Made by a program: the position numbers and the translations under genes. Below the pieces are notes generated by a model. The model was not told the origin of the DNA and searched no databases. It saw nothing but the letters and a program-made list of their open reading frames with translations. Below, one piece after another: positions 46,730-56,688 of a DNA stretch of 64,000 nt (its first letter is position 1; every line of letters starts with the position of its first letter). The stretch is taken from positions 3,546 through 67,545 of the forward strand of contig JABJKO010000022.1 of assembly GCA_018660305.1 (NCBI GenBank), in the 5' to 3' direction. Origin of the DNA: Rhodospirillaceae bacterium. GTDB taxonomy: Bacteria; Pseudomonadota; Alphaproteobacteria; MPNO01; UBA2964.

Positions 46730-47827
46730 TTAATCACCGATCCGAAAGTCAGCGCGGGCGCCATCCGCCCACGCCAGGCCATGCCCGGGCGCGGTGGAGG
46801 GGGCAATCATCCCCGACCGGTCCATTTCGACCGGACTATCGAACAGCGGCTCCAGCAACGGAAAATGCTCCATCCAGCGCACCGACGGGCAGGCTGCCGC
46901 CAGATGGACGAACAGGGCGGGCAGGAAATGGGGAGCAACCACCAGCCCGTAATGTTCGGCGATGGTCGCCACCCGCAGCGATTCGGTTATGCCGCCCATC
47001 ATGGCCAGGTCGGGCTGGATGACCGAGCAGCATTTTCGGTCGAAAAACGGCGCCAGCTCGACCAGCCCCTGGTGATGCTCGCCAGTTGCGATGGGAACCG
47101 GCGAGGCCGCCGACAGATCGGCATAGCCGGCGATGTCTGTCGCCGGCAGGGGCTCTTCCAGCCACAACAGATTGAACTCTCCACATTCGCTGGCCAGCCA
47201 GCGGGCGGTCACCAGATCGCACTTCTCATTGACGTCGGCCATCAGGTGCACGTCGTCCGGCAGGATGTCCGCCACCGCCCGCAGCCGGGCGATATCAGCG
47301 GAATTGCCGGCCAGCCGCAACTTGACGGCGCCACACCCCATGGCGGCGTATTCGAGAGCCCGCTTGGCCGCATCGTCAGGATGCTGTGCCGGACCGAACC
47401 CGCCGCTACCATAGACCGGCACGGCCCGCGGTTCGCCCCCCAGGGCCATAGCCAGGGGCACCCCCTGGCGCTTGGCATGAAGGTCCCAGGCGGCCACATC
47501 GATGGCCGCAATGGCGAGGTAACCCGTCCCCCGGCCCAACCGGTTCAACGAGGCGGCCAGCCTGCGCCACAGCGCGGCGGGAGCGGTCATCTCGGTATTC
47601 GCAACGAAACGCTCGATCATGTTGCTGGCGGTTGCCGCCACCGTGGCACCGCCACCGCCCAACACGTAGCTGAACCCGGTGCCGGTGACCCCATCGGCCG
47701 TTTCCAGATCGACGACAATGACATCCACTTCGGTGATACCGGAACCGCCTGTCACGCCGGGCAAGGGGTAGCGCCACAATTCCGCCGCCGCGCGGACGAT
47801 TTTGCTATTCTCCCTGCCCCTTCCCAT
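46730..47827 (-). CDS. Mandelate racemase/muconate lactonizing enzyme family protein
   Basis: 365 aa enolase-superfamily enzyme. The metal-binding acids are expected in HLMADVNEKCDL, LLWLEEPLPATD and VIQPDLAMMGGITE, in the order Asp-Glu-Asp of the barrel. An N-terminal capping domain is present. The superfamily abstracts a proton alpha to a carboxylate; dehydration of a sugar acid is the commonest role. It is 12 bases after the DUF120 gene on the same strand. Confidence 0.86.
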   Translation of the reverse strand: MGRGRENSKIVRAAAELWRYPLPGVTGGSGITEVDVIVVDLETADGVTGTGFSYVLGGGGATVAATASNMIERFVANTEMTAPAALWRRLAASLNRLGRGTGYLAIAAIDVAAWDLHAKRQGVPLAMALGGEPRAVPVYGSGGFGPAQHPDDAAKRALEYAAMGCGAVKLRLAGNSADIARLRAVADILPDDVHLMADVNEKCDLVTARWLASECGEFNLLWLEEPLPATDIAGYADLSAASPVPIATGEHHQGLVELAPFFDRKCCSVIQPDLAMMGGITESLRVATIAEHYGLVVAPHFLPALFVHLAAACPSVRWMEHFPLLEPLFDSPVEMDRSGMIAPSTAPGHGLAWADGARADFRIGD

Positions 47828-47839
47828 AACCCGTCTCCC

Positions 47840-48238
47840 CTACGCGTCCCTGATCTCAATGGATAGCCGGTCGCCGTCGGTAATCCTCAGCGCCTCCCGG
47901 ACGTTAACCGCCGCGATAAGCTCTATCTGATCCACCGCATAGGATTCGATTTCCGGCAAAATGACGGCGGCCTCGATCTCATTGGCAATGCGTGCCGAAT
48001 AGCAGCGTGAGTTGCACCAATCCGGGCGCGGCGGCGGAATGATAATGCCCGGCCAGGCCTTGGCAGTCCGCCAATGGGCAAGCTGCGCCTCGTCCCGTAC
48101 AAGCAAATTCACGGTACCGGGATAGGCATCGATCCCGAGGCGGGATATGAAAGCCTCATGGGCCCAGTCGAGCTCCGTAAAGCCGGTCGCCTGGCCAATT
48201 CCGGTCGCCAGTTCGCCGATGATCGTCACGCTGGTCAT
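47840..48238 (-). CDS. DUF120 / CTP-dependent riboflavin kinase-like protein
   Basis: 132 aa. The DUF120 pattern is clear: GELATGIGQATGFT, then LGIDAYPGTVNLLV, CNSRCYSARI and the terminal AVNVREALRITDGDRLSIEI (core NVREALRITDGD). In archaea this family (RibK) phosphorylates riboflavin using CTP. It is uncommon in bacteria, which normally use RibF. The gene precedes an enolase-superfamily gene with which it is probably co-transcribed, and it is divergent from tRNA-Gly. Confidence 0.82.
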   Translation of the reverse strand: MTSVTIIGELATGIGQATGFTELDWAHEAFISRLGIDAYPGTVNLLVRDEAQLAHWRTAKAWPGIIIPPPRPDWCNSRCYSARIANEIEAAVILPEIESYAVDQIELIAAVNVREALRITDGDRLSIEIRDA

Positions 48239-48316
48239 GATCGCACCAAATCACGGGAGCGCCACCTTGTCGAGCGCTTGCGGGGATGACATGAGGAGAG
48301 ATACATTCACCCCGAT

Positions 48317-48390
48317 GCGGGTGTAGCTCAATGGCAGAGCAGAAGCTTCCCAAGCTTACGACGAGGGTTCGATTCCCTTCACCCGCTCCA
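48317..48390 (+). tRNA. tRNA-Gly (anticodon CCC)
   Basis: 74 bases with acceptor GCGGGTG/CACCCGC, a D arm GCTC..GAGC, anticodon loop TTCCCAA giving CCC, T arm GAGGG-TTCGATT-CCCTT and an encoded CCA. The first anticodon-stem pair is a G-A mismatch. It closely resembles E. coli glyU. Confidence 0.93.
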
Positions 48391-48462
48391 GCTTTTCCCC
48401 CTCCCGACCCCAGCATTTTTTACTGAGGGAATTTAGCGCCCTATGTAAGGGAATTCACCATG

Positions 48463-48474
48463 CGGGAATTCCCG
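48463..48474. promoter_or_regulatory. Palindrome CGGGAATTCCCG upstream of the sensory operon
   Basis: A perfect 12-bp palindrome about 100 bases before the GTG at 48576, with related GGGAATT copies at 48428 and 48450. It may be an operator for the SBP-kinase-CBS operon. Confidence 0.4.
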
Positions 48475-48575
48475 TGTGTTTACAGAACCGTAACGCATAG
48501 TTAACGCATTTTTTTCATTCTGCCTCTTACTGTACGCCTAAGTTGAATTAGTCATTCAAATTTAAGGACGCACGC

Positions 48576-49367
48576 GTGTCTATTCAGAAGACAGCGCCGG
48601 GGCTTTGTTTGTGTGTTTTCGCAGGCTTTCTCATGGGCATCGTAGCGCCAGCGCGCGCCTGTACGGTGAGCCTGGGAATCCCTGGAAATCCACCATTTTC
48701 CAGCATTGAGAACGGGCAGGTCACCGGGGTGGTCGCTGAGATTACGGTTCTCGCCCTGAGGAATATGGGCTGCCGGGTGCAGCCTCGCGAGCTACCCTAC
48801 GCACGGATGTATAACTGGGTTCATGGCGGCAAGCTCGATGTCGCAACCGCTGTCCGAAAAACACCCGAACGTGCTGCCTTAGCCCATTACAGCGAACCGA
48901 TCATCTCCGAATATCAGTTGATCATGGTCCCGAAAGACGGGCTATTCCCGTTGCGCACCCTGGAAGACCTCGCGGGCATGGATATTGGTGGTCAGCTTGG
49001 CTTTCTCTATCCACAAATCCAGAACGGCAAGGTAAACCTGTTGCGCGCCCGCAACTTTGAGATAAACGTCAATCGCGTTGCCCGAAAGCGTCTGGACGGT
49101 GCCGTGATCGGTTCCATCGCCGGGCCCCATATCGCTGACCGGATGGTGCTCAGTAATCGCGTGGCATATCTGCCGCGCGCGTTGGACGTCGTCCAGCTAG
49201 GCACGGCGCTCAGCACCCAAGCCTTTAGCCAAAAGATGCGCACCAGATTCGATGCGGAAATTCGCTCCCTCATGACAGGCCGCTTGTGGGGTCAAATTCT
49301 GGCAACCAACAAAGTCCCGGTGCAAAGAAAGATCTGGCCTTTGCTGGAGGCCACGCGCCAACCATGA
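48576..49367 (+). CDS. Periplasmic SBP_bac_3 family binding protein
   Basis: 263 aa, GTG start with AAGGA upstream. A signal peptide (about 1-28, ending APARA) precedes a family 3 solute-binding fold: [28 protein letters not shown], later [24 protein letters not shown]. No ABC permease is linked. Its stop overlaps the ATG of a hybrid kinase, so it probably serves as a periplasmic sensor partner rather than a transporter part. Confidence 0.83.
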   Translation: MSIQKTAPGLCLCVFAGFLMGIVAPARACTVSLGIPGNPPFSSIENGQVTGVVAEITVLALRNMGCRVQPRELPYARMYNWVHGGKLDVATAVRKTPERAALAHYSEPIISEYQLIMVPKDGLFPLRTLEDLAGMDIGGQLGFLYPQIQNGKVNLLRARNFEINVNRVARKRLDGAVIGSIAGPHIADRMVLSNRVAYLPRALDVVQLGTALSTQAFSQKMRTRFDAEIRSLMTGRLWGQILATNKVPVQRKIWPLLEATRQP

Positions 49368-51829
49368 CCGGCATACCGTTGTCTCAGCCGAAAAGACGAT
49401 CTCTTCAGGGCAAGTTCCTGAAAATTGTCATCCCTACGCTGATCGCCGCGGTCATGATCCCCATTGCCTGCGTGGCCTACTACGTACATGACGAGGGAGA
49501 AACGGCACTCAGACAAAAACTCGATATTCTCCTGAGTACTCAGTCGGATTTAATCAGCACCCCACTCTGGAACGTGGATAGGGGGCGGGTAGAGGCCACC
49601 CTCGACGCCCTGCTTACTGATCCCGACGTGCGCGGAGCGGCCGTTCTCGACGAATTCGGCGACCGATTTGCGAGTGTCGGTGTCGTTTCAAAGGATAGTA
49701 TGACCGCGGATGATACGTCGTCGGCGCCCATTATGTTTCTAGACGGGTCTCATGTGGAATTCCTCGGCCAGCTTGTCATCAGCCTGACGTCGTCGCGTCT
49801 CCATGCAGCGATCGTGGAGGGTCTGATTGCCGCGACGGTTTTTCTGATCATTGTGGTAGGCGCTTGCATAGCCGGATCGGTTTTCGCCTATCGCCGGACC
49901 ATTATTCCACCGCTCAATGCCCTGTTGGCCGGGACTAACCGGCAGGATGACGAAAATCAGGACCACGCCATCGACTGGACAAGCGATGACGAGCTTGGCG
50001 AAGTAATCGACTCTTTCAATAATATGGTGCGCCGCCAGCGAGTCTATGAAGCGACCATGAAGGACACTAACGAAAAGTTGGAAGGCCGCGTCGCAAAACG
50101 AACCAAAGAGCTTGAAAACGCCAAGCGGGAAGCAGAACAGGCTGCCACGATGGCGGAGGATGCCGCGGAAAAGGCAACGACCGCCAATCTGGCCAAATCG
50201 GAATTCCTGGCGACCATGAGCCATGAGATCCGGACGCCTATGAATGGCGTGCTTGGCATGGCCAATGTTCTCATCGATTCCGAACTGGACGAAGAACAGC
50301 GCCTCCAGGTGGAAACCATCCACACCTCGGGGACCGCCCTTCTGACCATCATCAACGATATTCTCGATTACTCTAAGCTCGAGGCCGGCAAACTCGACTT
50401 GGAAGAAACGACCTTCAGTCTCGGTGAGGTCGCCGACAGCGTCATCGGCCTGCTGTCCGCTCAGGCATCGGGTAAACGGCTCGATCTCGTCCCGTGCCTC
50501 GCCCCGGCGGTGGCCGGTCAGTTTCTCAGTGACCCGGGACGCCTGCGTCAGGTATTGCTCAACCTGACGTCCAACGCCATCAAATTTACGTCCCGTGGCG
50601 GCGTCGCCATCCGAATCCTTATGACCGGCGAAACTGCGGAATCCGTGACCATCCGCGCGGAAGTATCGGACACCGGCATTGGGCTCAGCGATGAAGCGTG
50701 CAGCCGGCTGTTTCAAAAATTCGTCCAAGCTGACGCGTCGACCACCCGCAAGTTTGGCGGCACCGGCCTGGGTCTCGCAATTTGCAAACAAATCATCGAA
50801 CTCATGGGCGGTAAGATTGGCGTCGATAGTGTCGAAGGGGAAGGCAGCACGTTCTGGTTCACCCTGATACTCAAGCGGGCCGAGGAAAGCGTCGCACAGG
50901 CGCCGCCCCGCTTCGATCAAACAGATCACAAGATTCTAATTTCCGGCTCTACACCAATGTTCAGCGATCGAATGGCCGAGCAGTTCGTCCTGTGGGGCAT
51001 CGCCGCGGACGTGGCAGTGGATGCCAGCGCCGTTCGAACGGCGCTCCAGACCTCTTCCTATTCCTGTGCCCTTCTGGACCAGGCATTGGTTGGCGACAGT
51101 GGTGCTGATATTTGCCGCGACATGGCGCAGGATCCGTCAACGGCATCGGTCCGCCGCATACTGGTCACCGAACAGGGTCTTTCCGAGAGCGCCGCACGGG
51201 CAGCGAACCCCGACGTCGATCTTTTTCTGGTCCGGCCCATCAATACCCCAAAGCTGTTCAACGGTTTCGCCACGCTTTTCGGGATGGAATGCCGATATCC
51301 GAAATCGAGCTCAAGTCTTGGCAGCAACGTCGACAGCCCGACTCAGCGGGCACTGCGAATTCTTCTTGCCGAGGACAATCAGGTGAACCAGTTGGTTGCG
51401 AAAACCATCCTTCAGAAAGGCGGTCACACGATCGATATCGCGAATAACGGTATCGAAGCGCTGATGATGGCCAACAAGATCGCCTATGACGTGATCTTGA
51501 TGGATGTGCAAATGCCCGAGATGGGGGGTATCGAAGCAACCCAGAAAATTCGCCGCCTGCCGGGCACGGCAGGGCAAACACCTATCATCGCCATGACCGC
51601 CAACGCCATGAAGGGCGACCGGGAAACGTATCTCAATTCCGGTATGGACGATTATGTATCCAAACCAATCGATCCCGGCTCGCTGTCGGCGGCGCTGGGC
51701 CGTCAGACCAATGCGGACATTGACGTGGGCAGCCTCGATTTGGGGTCCAACGACCGCCCCCTGAACGAGGAAGCCACGGAAGCGGTCAGCGACTTCATGG
51801 CGTCTCTTGACGAGCTAATCAGCGATTAA
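49364..51829 (+). CDS. Hybrid sensor histidine kinase with two receiver-like domains
   Basis: 821 aa. Membrane segment ([21 protein letters not shown]), a periplasmic region of about 120 residues, a second segment, HAMP-like stretch, then HisKA with His287 in [14 protein letters not shown] and an HATPase ([19 protein letters not shown]). The next domain (about 525-645) looks like a receiver without the usual acidic site; the last one is a normal receiver with Asp714 in [11 protein letters not shown]. No separate output domain. The ATG overlaps the binding-protein stop, and a CBS protein follows 22 bases later. Confidence 0.92.
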   Translation: MTGIPLSQPKRRSLQGKFLKIVIPTLIAAVMIPIACVAYYVHDEGETALRQKLDILLSTQSDLISTPLWNVDRGRVEATLDALLTDPDVRGAAVLDEFGDRFASVGVVSKDSMTADDTSSAPIMFLDGSHVEFLGQLVISLTSSRLHAAIVEGLIAATVFLIIVVGACIAGSVFAYRRTIIPPLNALLAGTNRQDDENQDHAIDWTSDDELGEVIDSFNNMVRRQRVYEATMKDTNEKLEGRVAKRTKELENAKREAEQAATMAEDAAEKATTANLAKSEFLATMSHEIRTPMNGVLGMANVLIDSELDEEQRLQVETIHTSGTALLTIINDILDYSKLEAGKLDLEETTFSLGEVADSVIGLLSAQASGKRLDLVPCLAPAVAGQFLSDPGRLRQVLLNLTSNAIKFTSRGGVAIRILMTGETAESVTIRAEVSDTGIGLSDEACSRLFQKFVQADASTTRKFGGTGLGLAICKQIIELMGGKIGVDSVEGEGSTFWFTLILKRAEESVAQAPPRFDQTDHKILISGSTPMFSDRMAEQFVLWGIAADVAVDASAVRTALQTSSYSCALLDQALVGDSGADICRDMAQDPSTASVRRILVTEQGLSESAARAANPDVDLFLVRPINTPKLFNGFATLFGMECRYPKSSSSLGSNVDSPTQRALRILLAEDNQVNQLVAKTILQKGGHTIDIANNGIEALMMANKIAYDVILMDVQMPEMGGIEATQKIRRLPGTAGQTPIIAMTANAMKGDRETYLNSGMDDYVSKPIDPGSLSAALGRQTNADIDVGSLDLGSNDRPLNEEATEAVSDFMASLDELISD

Positions 51830-51851
51830 ACCCTAGCCAAACGGTAAAACG

Positions 51852-52298
51852 ATGAAACTCCGCGATGTACTCGAGACCAAAGCCAACATTCTTCATTCCT
51901 TGGATGCGGAGACCGACCTCACCGCCGCCGCGCGCCTTCTGGCGGAACAGAGGATCGGCGCGGTTGTCGTCCTCGACGCGGATGGTGGCCTGCAGGGCAT
52001 TCTGAGCGAACGGGATATTTCCAGGGCGTTCGGCAATGATGGCGCGGCGGCGGTAACACAGACGGTATCGTCGGTCATGACCTCAAGCGTCATAACCTGT
52101 CACCCGGATCACGACGTCGACGAGTTGTTTCGCAGCATGGTCGACAATAACATTCGTCACCTTCCCATCGTCGACGATAGCGGCCCGATTGGCATGCTGA
52201 GCATTCGGGATTTGGCCCGGGCGCTCGTGCAGAATTACGAATCGGACATCCAGGACCTCAAAAACCTGCTCGTTTCGCTGGACGTCAACGCGGCGTAG
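51852..52298 (+). CDS. Two-CBS-domain protein
   Basis: 148 aa made of two CBS domains, with AARLLAEQRIGAVVVLDADGGLQGILSERDISRAF and later DELFRSMVDNNIRHLPIVDDSGPIGMLSIRDLARAL. Key motifs are GILSERDI and GMLSIRDL. Such proteins bind adenine nucleotides or related ligands. It follows the hybrid kinase and may act in the same signalling unit. Confidence 0.93.
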   Translation: MKLRDVLETKANILHSLDAETDLTAAARLLAEQRIGAVVVLDADGGLQGILSERDISRAFGNDGAAAVTQTVSSVMTSSVITCHPDHDVDELFRSMVDNNIRHLPIVDDSGPIGMLSIRDLARALVQNYESDIQDLKNLLVSLDVNAA

Positions 52299-52319
52299 CG
52301 CGCCTTTGACAAGGTGACG

Positions 52320-53771
52320 TCACGGCGCCTCGTAACCGGCCAGAATTTCGTCGACCAGCCCCGTCATGTCGTCCCACGGGCAATTGAAAAAGCTGTAAAG
52401 ATTCATGACATGGCCGGGTCCCGCATAAAATTTCTCGTACTGCATGTGGCGCCCGGCAAACTCTGACCCAAGCAAATCCCACCCCAGCTTGAACAGCTTC
52501 ATCCGATCCTTCGCCGTGGTTCCCTGTACCGACCAGTATTTTTCGAATTTGGCGTTCAACTCGGGATCCGACAAAACCGATGAGTCGGCCGGCATCTGAA
52601 AGAACCCACCGCCCATCAACTCCCGCACCATGTCGCAGATCTGCGCATGGTTATTTGAACACCAGTGCAATGCGCCATACATGTAACGGCTGTTAACGGT
52701 CTGATAGCCGGGCGCCTTTTCCTCGCAGTTCTGGATCTGCCCCATGATCATGCTTTCCAGAGACGCTTCCATGGCAGCAAGCTGACCGAGCGTCCCCTGC
52801 ACTGCCGGAATATGGCCGACATTATTGGCGTCAACGACGGCGCGGGCGAGCCCAATGATCAGCTTGAGCTTTTCCATGAAGCGCACATTGGCCTGATGGT
52901 TGGCCAGCACATGCCCCGGCGACTGCATATAGATCGCCCGCGACATTTCGATATCGTCGTGAACAAAAACCTTTTCCCAGGGGACCTTTACGTTTTCGAA
53001 CAGCAGCGCACTATCGGATTCGTCGAATTTCCAGCTCAGCGGATTGTCCAGTTCGCTGACCGCATATTTTTCGAACGGCTTGCGCGACCAGATGGAGACG
53101 CCCGGTGTGTTGAGCGGTATGGCGCAGGTAATGGATTCCATTTCCTGACCGGGAAACATGGGCTGCAAATTGCCGCACCAGGTTTCATGACAAAAGACCG
53201 CCGACGTCCCCAGCATCTTCAGCCCGTTCAGCGTGACGCCCTCATCGTCCTCGGCAATGACGCGCAACGTAGGCGATTCTTCCGGATCGGGGTCAACGGT
53301 GCCCGGCCGGCGGGCGCCCTGAGGGTTGGTAACGGAATGCGCCGCGAAAATATCCTTGGATCGCATGTGTTTGTAATAATTGACGATATTGTCGCCGAAC
53401 CCCTTGCGAACGCTATCGAACAGGTCGGGTCGCATCACCAGACCGCTGACATAGCTCGGGAAATTATCCGGTGAGCGTCCGAGCAAACCGTAACTCCAGG
53501 AGGCGATACGGCGATGGGTCTCATACCGTTTGAGCAGATCGTCGCGGTTACGCGGCAACAGGTAATAGCTGGAAAATTCTTCCCCATCTTCCTCGAAAAC
53601 CATGACCTCCCGGTTTTCCGGCGCCCGCTTGCGGTCGTAGATCATGGCGAAGGACTGTGCCGTGTTCCTGAAGGCCGGGTGGCTGGTGACGTCCTCCACC
53701 AGTTCGCTGCCCACATACACCTTGCGCCCATCGCGCAGGCTTTCCAGATACTCGCTACCGGTCATCAACAT
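52320..53771 (-). CDS. 4-hydroxyphenylacetate 3-hydroxylase family oxygenase (HpaB-like)
   Basis: 483 aa FADH2-dependent oxygenase. It starts MTGSEYLESLRDGRKVYV after two extra residues, the classic HpaB/4-hydroxybutyryl-CoA-dehydratase opening. Later motifs are NVKVPWEKVFVHDD and MGGGFFQMPADSS. No flavin reductase (HpaC) is adjacent. It may hydroxylate a phenolic compound; the mhpD and mhpF genes at the window end handle later steps of aromatic ring breakdown. Confidence 0.88.
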   Translation of the reverse strand: MLMTGSEYLESLRDGRKVYVGSELVEDVTSHPAFRNTAQSFAMIYDRKRAPENREVMVFEEDGEEFSSYYLLPRNRDDLLKRYETHRRIASWSYGLLGRSPDNFPSYVSGLVMRPDLFDSVRKGFGDNIVNYYKHMRSKDIFAAHSVTNPQGARRPGTVDPDPEESPTLRVIAEDDEGVTLNGLKMLGTSAVFCHETWCGNLQPMFPGQEMESITCAIPLNTPGVSIWSRKPFEKYAVSELDNPLSWKFDESDSALLFENVKVPWEKVFVHDDIEMSRAIYMQSPGHVLANHQANVRFMEKLKLIIGLARAVVDANNVGHIPAVQGTLGQLAAMEASLESMIMGQIQNCEEKAPGYQTVNSRYMYGALHWCSNNHAQICDMVRELMGGGFFQMPADSSVLSDPELNAKFEKYWSVQGTTAKDRMKLFKLGWDLLGSEFAGRHMQYEKFYAGPGHVMNLYSFFNCPWDDMTGLVDEILAGYEAP

Positions 53772-53908
53772 GCTATTGCCCGTCCTCTAATACGTTGCCG
53801 CATGGTATGACGCGGGGGCAGCGCGATCAAACCCATCCGCGTATTGGTGTCGCCCACTGCCGGTGGATTGCTATAGTGCGGAAACGAATCTGGAGAGACG
53901 ACCACCCC

Positions 53909-54838
53909 ATGGCCATATTGCTGATTTCCTCGCCCCAGCGGGTGACCGCCTGGCGCGCCGCCCTCGGCGAGGCGTTTCCCAAGGACGACATCCGCGACGG
54001 TACTGAATTCGGCGATGGCGCGGATATCGACATCGTCATCATGGGTCCTCCCGTGGACGGTCTGTTCTCTAAATTGCCCAACCTGCGCCTCGTCATCTCA
54101 CAACGGGCCGGTATCGACGACCTCATTGCCGACCCGGACCTGGCGTCCGACGTCTCTGTGTGCCGGGCACAGGATCCCGGCGGCGATAGAATGCTTGAGG
54201 ATTACGCACTGCTCCTGACCCTGTTCCATCATCGGAATATGCTGGATTTTCTGGCCGCCAACCAGACGACCGAGTGGCTCAATCCCGGAGTGCTGCTCGC
54301 CAAAGACCGCCGCGTGGGTGTCATGGGGCTTGGCGTGCTTGGCATATGGGTCGCGAGACGCCTGCGCGATGCCGGCTTTGCCACCGCCGGCTGGGCGAGG
54401 ACGCCGCGGGCGGAACCGGGTATGGATTGTTTTCACGGGCCCGATCAGTTCGACGCGTTCCTCAACCGGACCGATATCCTGATCAATTTGCTGGCGGTCA
54501 CGCCGGAGACCACCGACATCATCAACGCAACCAATCTCGCCAAGCTGCCGGAGGGGGCGGCGATCATCAATCTGGGGCGTGGCGAACATATGGTCGATGA
54601 CGACCTCATAGAGGCGATCGATTCCGGCCATATCAATTCCGCGACGCTGGATGCCTTTCGCACCGAACCGCTGCCGAGCGATCATCCCTTTTGGAAACAC
54701 CCAAGGATTACCGTCATGCCCCATACGGCACGGCGGCCCCATGCGGAAGCTCTCACCGCTGGAATCATTGAAAACATCCGCCGCTTCAAAGCCGGCGAAC
54801 CACTCCTGCTGGCGGCCGACCGCGCACGAGGGTATTGA
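53909..54838 (+). CDS. D-2-hydroxyacid dehydrogenase (glyoxylate/hydroxypyruvate reductase A-like)
   Basis: 309 aa from ATG 53909; the frame is open to 53795 but lacks a better start. NAD(P) motif GVMGLGVLGIWVARRL near residue 137; the catalytic histidine is in VMPHTARRP at the end, with the ALDAFRTEPLP-like segment LDAFRTEPLPSDHPFW. This short form is typical of GhrA. It is convergent with the CaiB gene, the two stops being adjacent. Confidence 0.86.
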   Translation: MAILLISSPQRVTAWRAALGEAFPKDDIRDGTEFGDGADIDIVIMGPPVDGLFSKLPNLRLVISQRAGIDDLIADPDLASDVSVCRAQDPGGDRMLEDYALLLTLFHHRNMLDFLAANQTTEWLNPGVLLAKDRRVGVMGLGVLGIWVARRLRDAGFATAGWARTPRAEPGMDCFHGPDQFDAFLNRTDILINLLAVTPETTDIINATNLAKLPEGAAIINLGRGEHMVDDDLIEAIDSGHINSATLDAFRTEPLPSDHPFWKHPRITVMPHTARRPHAEALTAGIIENIRRFKAGEPLLLAADRARGY

Positions 54839-56065
54839 TCAAATAATCCCCGATGCCCGCAAACCGTCGAGTTCGGCATCGTCCATATCAAGCACCGACC
54901 GCAGGACGTCTTCCGTATCGGCGCCGAGGACCGGCGGCGTGTGGCGGTAGCTGACCGGGGTTTCGGAGAACCGTAACGGGCTGGCGACCAGCGGCACGTC
55001 GCCACCGCCGATGGCGGCGTGGGGCATGTTGATCACCATCTCCCGGTCTTTGACATGGGGATCGGAAAACACCTGATCCATCGTATTGATCGGACCGCAG
55101 CCGATGGTCAATTTTTCCAGTTCACCGAGCCATTCGGCGGTTGGCTTCGATTCGAGCACCGGAATCATGGCCTCGACCAACGCCACGCGATTGCCAACCC
55201 GCGCGCCATTGGTCGCGAAGCGTTCATCGGCCGCCAGTTCCTGACATCCAGCAAATTCGCAAAACCGCTGAAACTGCGCGTCGTTGCCGATGGTCAGCAT
55301 GATATGTCCATCGGCCGTGGCAAAGACCTGATAGGGCACGATGTTCGGATGGCCATTGCCCAGCCGTGGCGGCGCACTGCCGCCCACCAGAAAATTCATC
55401 GCCTGAATGGAGAGCCACGCAACTTGTGTGTCGAGCATGCCGATGTCGATATACTGCCCCTTGCCGTCGATCTCGCGCGACCGCAGGGCCGCATTGATGG
55501 CGACGCTGGCATACATGCCGGCCATGAGATCGGCGATGGGGACACCCGCCTTCATGGGCTCGCCCTCCGGTTCGCCGGTGACGCTCATGAACCCGCCCAT
55601 GGCTTGGATCAGCGGATCATAGCCCGGCCGTTCGGCATAGGGCCCGGTCTGCCCGAAGCCGGTAATCGAGCAATAGACCAGACCCGGGTTTGATTCTTTC
55701 AGATCGTCATAACCAAGCTTGTAGCGCGCCAGATTGCCAAGCTTGAAGTTCTCCACCAGAACATCCGACTTCCCGGCGATGCGGCGGATCAGGGCCTGGC
55801 CTTCCGGTTTCGAAATATCGACGGCCACCGACCGCTTGTTACGGTTGGCCGCCATGAAATAGGCGCTCTCGACCGTATCGTTACCGGCATCGTCCTTGAG
55901 AAACGGCGGCGCAAACCGGCGTGTATCGTCGCCGCTACCGGGCCGTTCGATCTTGATCACATCGGCGCCGAGATCGCCCAGGGTCTGGGTACAGAACGGG
56001 CCGGCCAGAATGCGCGTGAGGTCGAGGACAGTCACACCGGCAAGCGGTCCGGAAGCTTCAGTCAT
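54839..56065 (-). CDS. CaiB/BaiF family CoA-transferase
   Basis: 408 aa family III CoA-transferase. LAGVTVLDLTRILAGPFCTQTLGDLGADVIKIERPGSGD is the family opening (diagnostic part: LDLTRILAGPFC), with the catalytic Asp in FMSVTGEPEGEPMKAGVPIADLMAG, near residue 170. It moves CoA between carboxylic acids. It is divergent from the RidA gene by 143 bases. Confidence 0.92.
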   Translation of the reverse strand: MTEASGPLAGVTVLDLTRILAGPFCTQTLGDLGADVIKIERPGSGDDTRRFAPPFLKDDAGNDTVESAYFMAANRNKRSVAVDISKPEGQALIRRIAGKSDVLVENFKLGNLARYKLGYDDLKESNPGLVYCSITGFGQTGPYAERPGYDPLIQAMGGFMSVTGEPEGEPMKAGVPIADLMAGMYASVAINAALRSREIDGKGQYIDIGMLDTQVAWLSIQAMNFLVGGSAPPRLGNGHPNIVPYQVFATADGHIMLTIGNDAQFQRFCEFAGCQELAADERFATNGARVGNRVALVEAMIPVLESKPTAEWLGELEKLTIGCGPINTMDQVFSDPHVKDREMVINMPHAAIGGGDVPLVASPLRFSETPVSYRHTPPVLGADTEDVLRSVLDMDDAELDGLRASGII

Positions 56066-56208
56066 TGGTGTCTCCCTTGGATCATTGGAGCTGTTCTACG
56101 CGATTGGCGCGGCGGGGAAAAGCACCGCAACCCGCGTTGACAGTTTTTCACGAACGGGACAGTTTGCGGGAGAGACGACGCTGTTCAAACTGATTGAGGG
56201 GACACGCA

Positions 56209-56688
56209 ATGGGTACGTTAGAGGATAAGCTGACACAGATGGGGCACACGCTGCCCGAACCGTTTACCTACCCCAGCCCCAATCGGCGGGGCTGTGTCCA
56301 GGTGGGTAATATACTCTTTGTCTCCGGTCATGGGCGCGACCTGCCGCCACCGGCCAAAAGCGAAGGTGCGGGGAAAGTGGGTGTAGAGGTGACGCTGGAA
56401 GAAGGCTATGTAACCGCGCAATACGTCATGCTCTCCATCCTCGCCAGCCTCAAGGCCCATTGCGACGGCGACTTGGATCGGGTCAAACGCGTCATCCGCG
56501 TATATGGCATGGTCAATTGCGCACCGGATTTCGAGGACCAGCCAAAGGTGATCGATGGCGCGTCGGATCTGCTCTTTGAGCTGTTCGGCCCCGAATATGG
56601 CTGTCACGCCCGCTCCGCCGTGGGCATGGGCTCCCTGCCCCACCGTATCCCGGTGGAAATCAACGGCGAGTTCGAGCTCTGGCCCTGA
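56209..56688 (+). CDS. RidA/YjgF-like protein
   Basis: 159 aa protein of the Rid superfamily, larger than RidA and closer to the YjgH/Rid subgroup: GCVQVGNILFVSGHGRD, then VTAQYVMLSILASLKAHCDGDLDRVKRVIRVYGMVN and GCHARSAVGMGSLPHRIPVEINGEF. The canonical RidA arginine is preserved in the HARSAVG motif. RidA deaminates reactive imines; subgroup functions vary. It is convergent with the FAH gene, stop against stop. Confidence 0.87.
   Translation: MGTLEDKLTQMGHTLPEPFTYPSPNRRGCVQVGNILFVSGHGRDLPPPAKSEGAGKVGVEVTLEEGYVTAQYVMLSILASLKAHCDGDLDRVKRVIRVYGMVNCAPDFEDQPKVIDGASDLLFELFGPEYGCHARSAVGMGSLPHRIPVEINGEFELWP

Noticed and set aside
48317..48390. Selenocysteine tRNA
   Set aside because: It is a normal-length tRNA with a CCC anticodon, so tRNA-Gly. 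No selC was found in the window.
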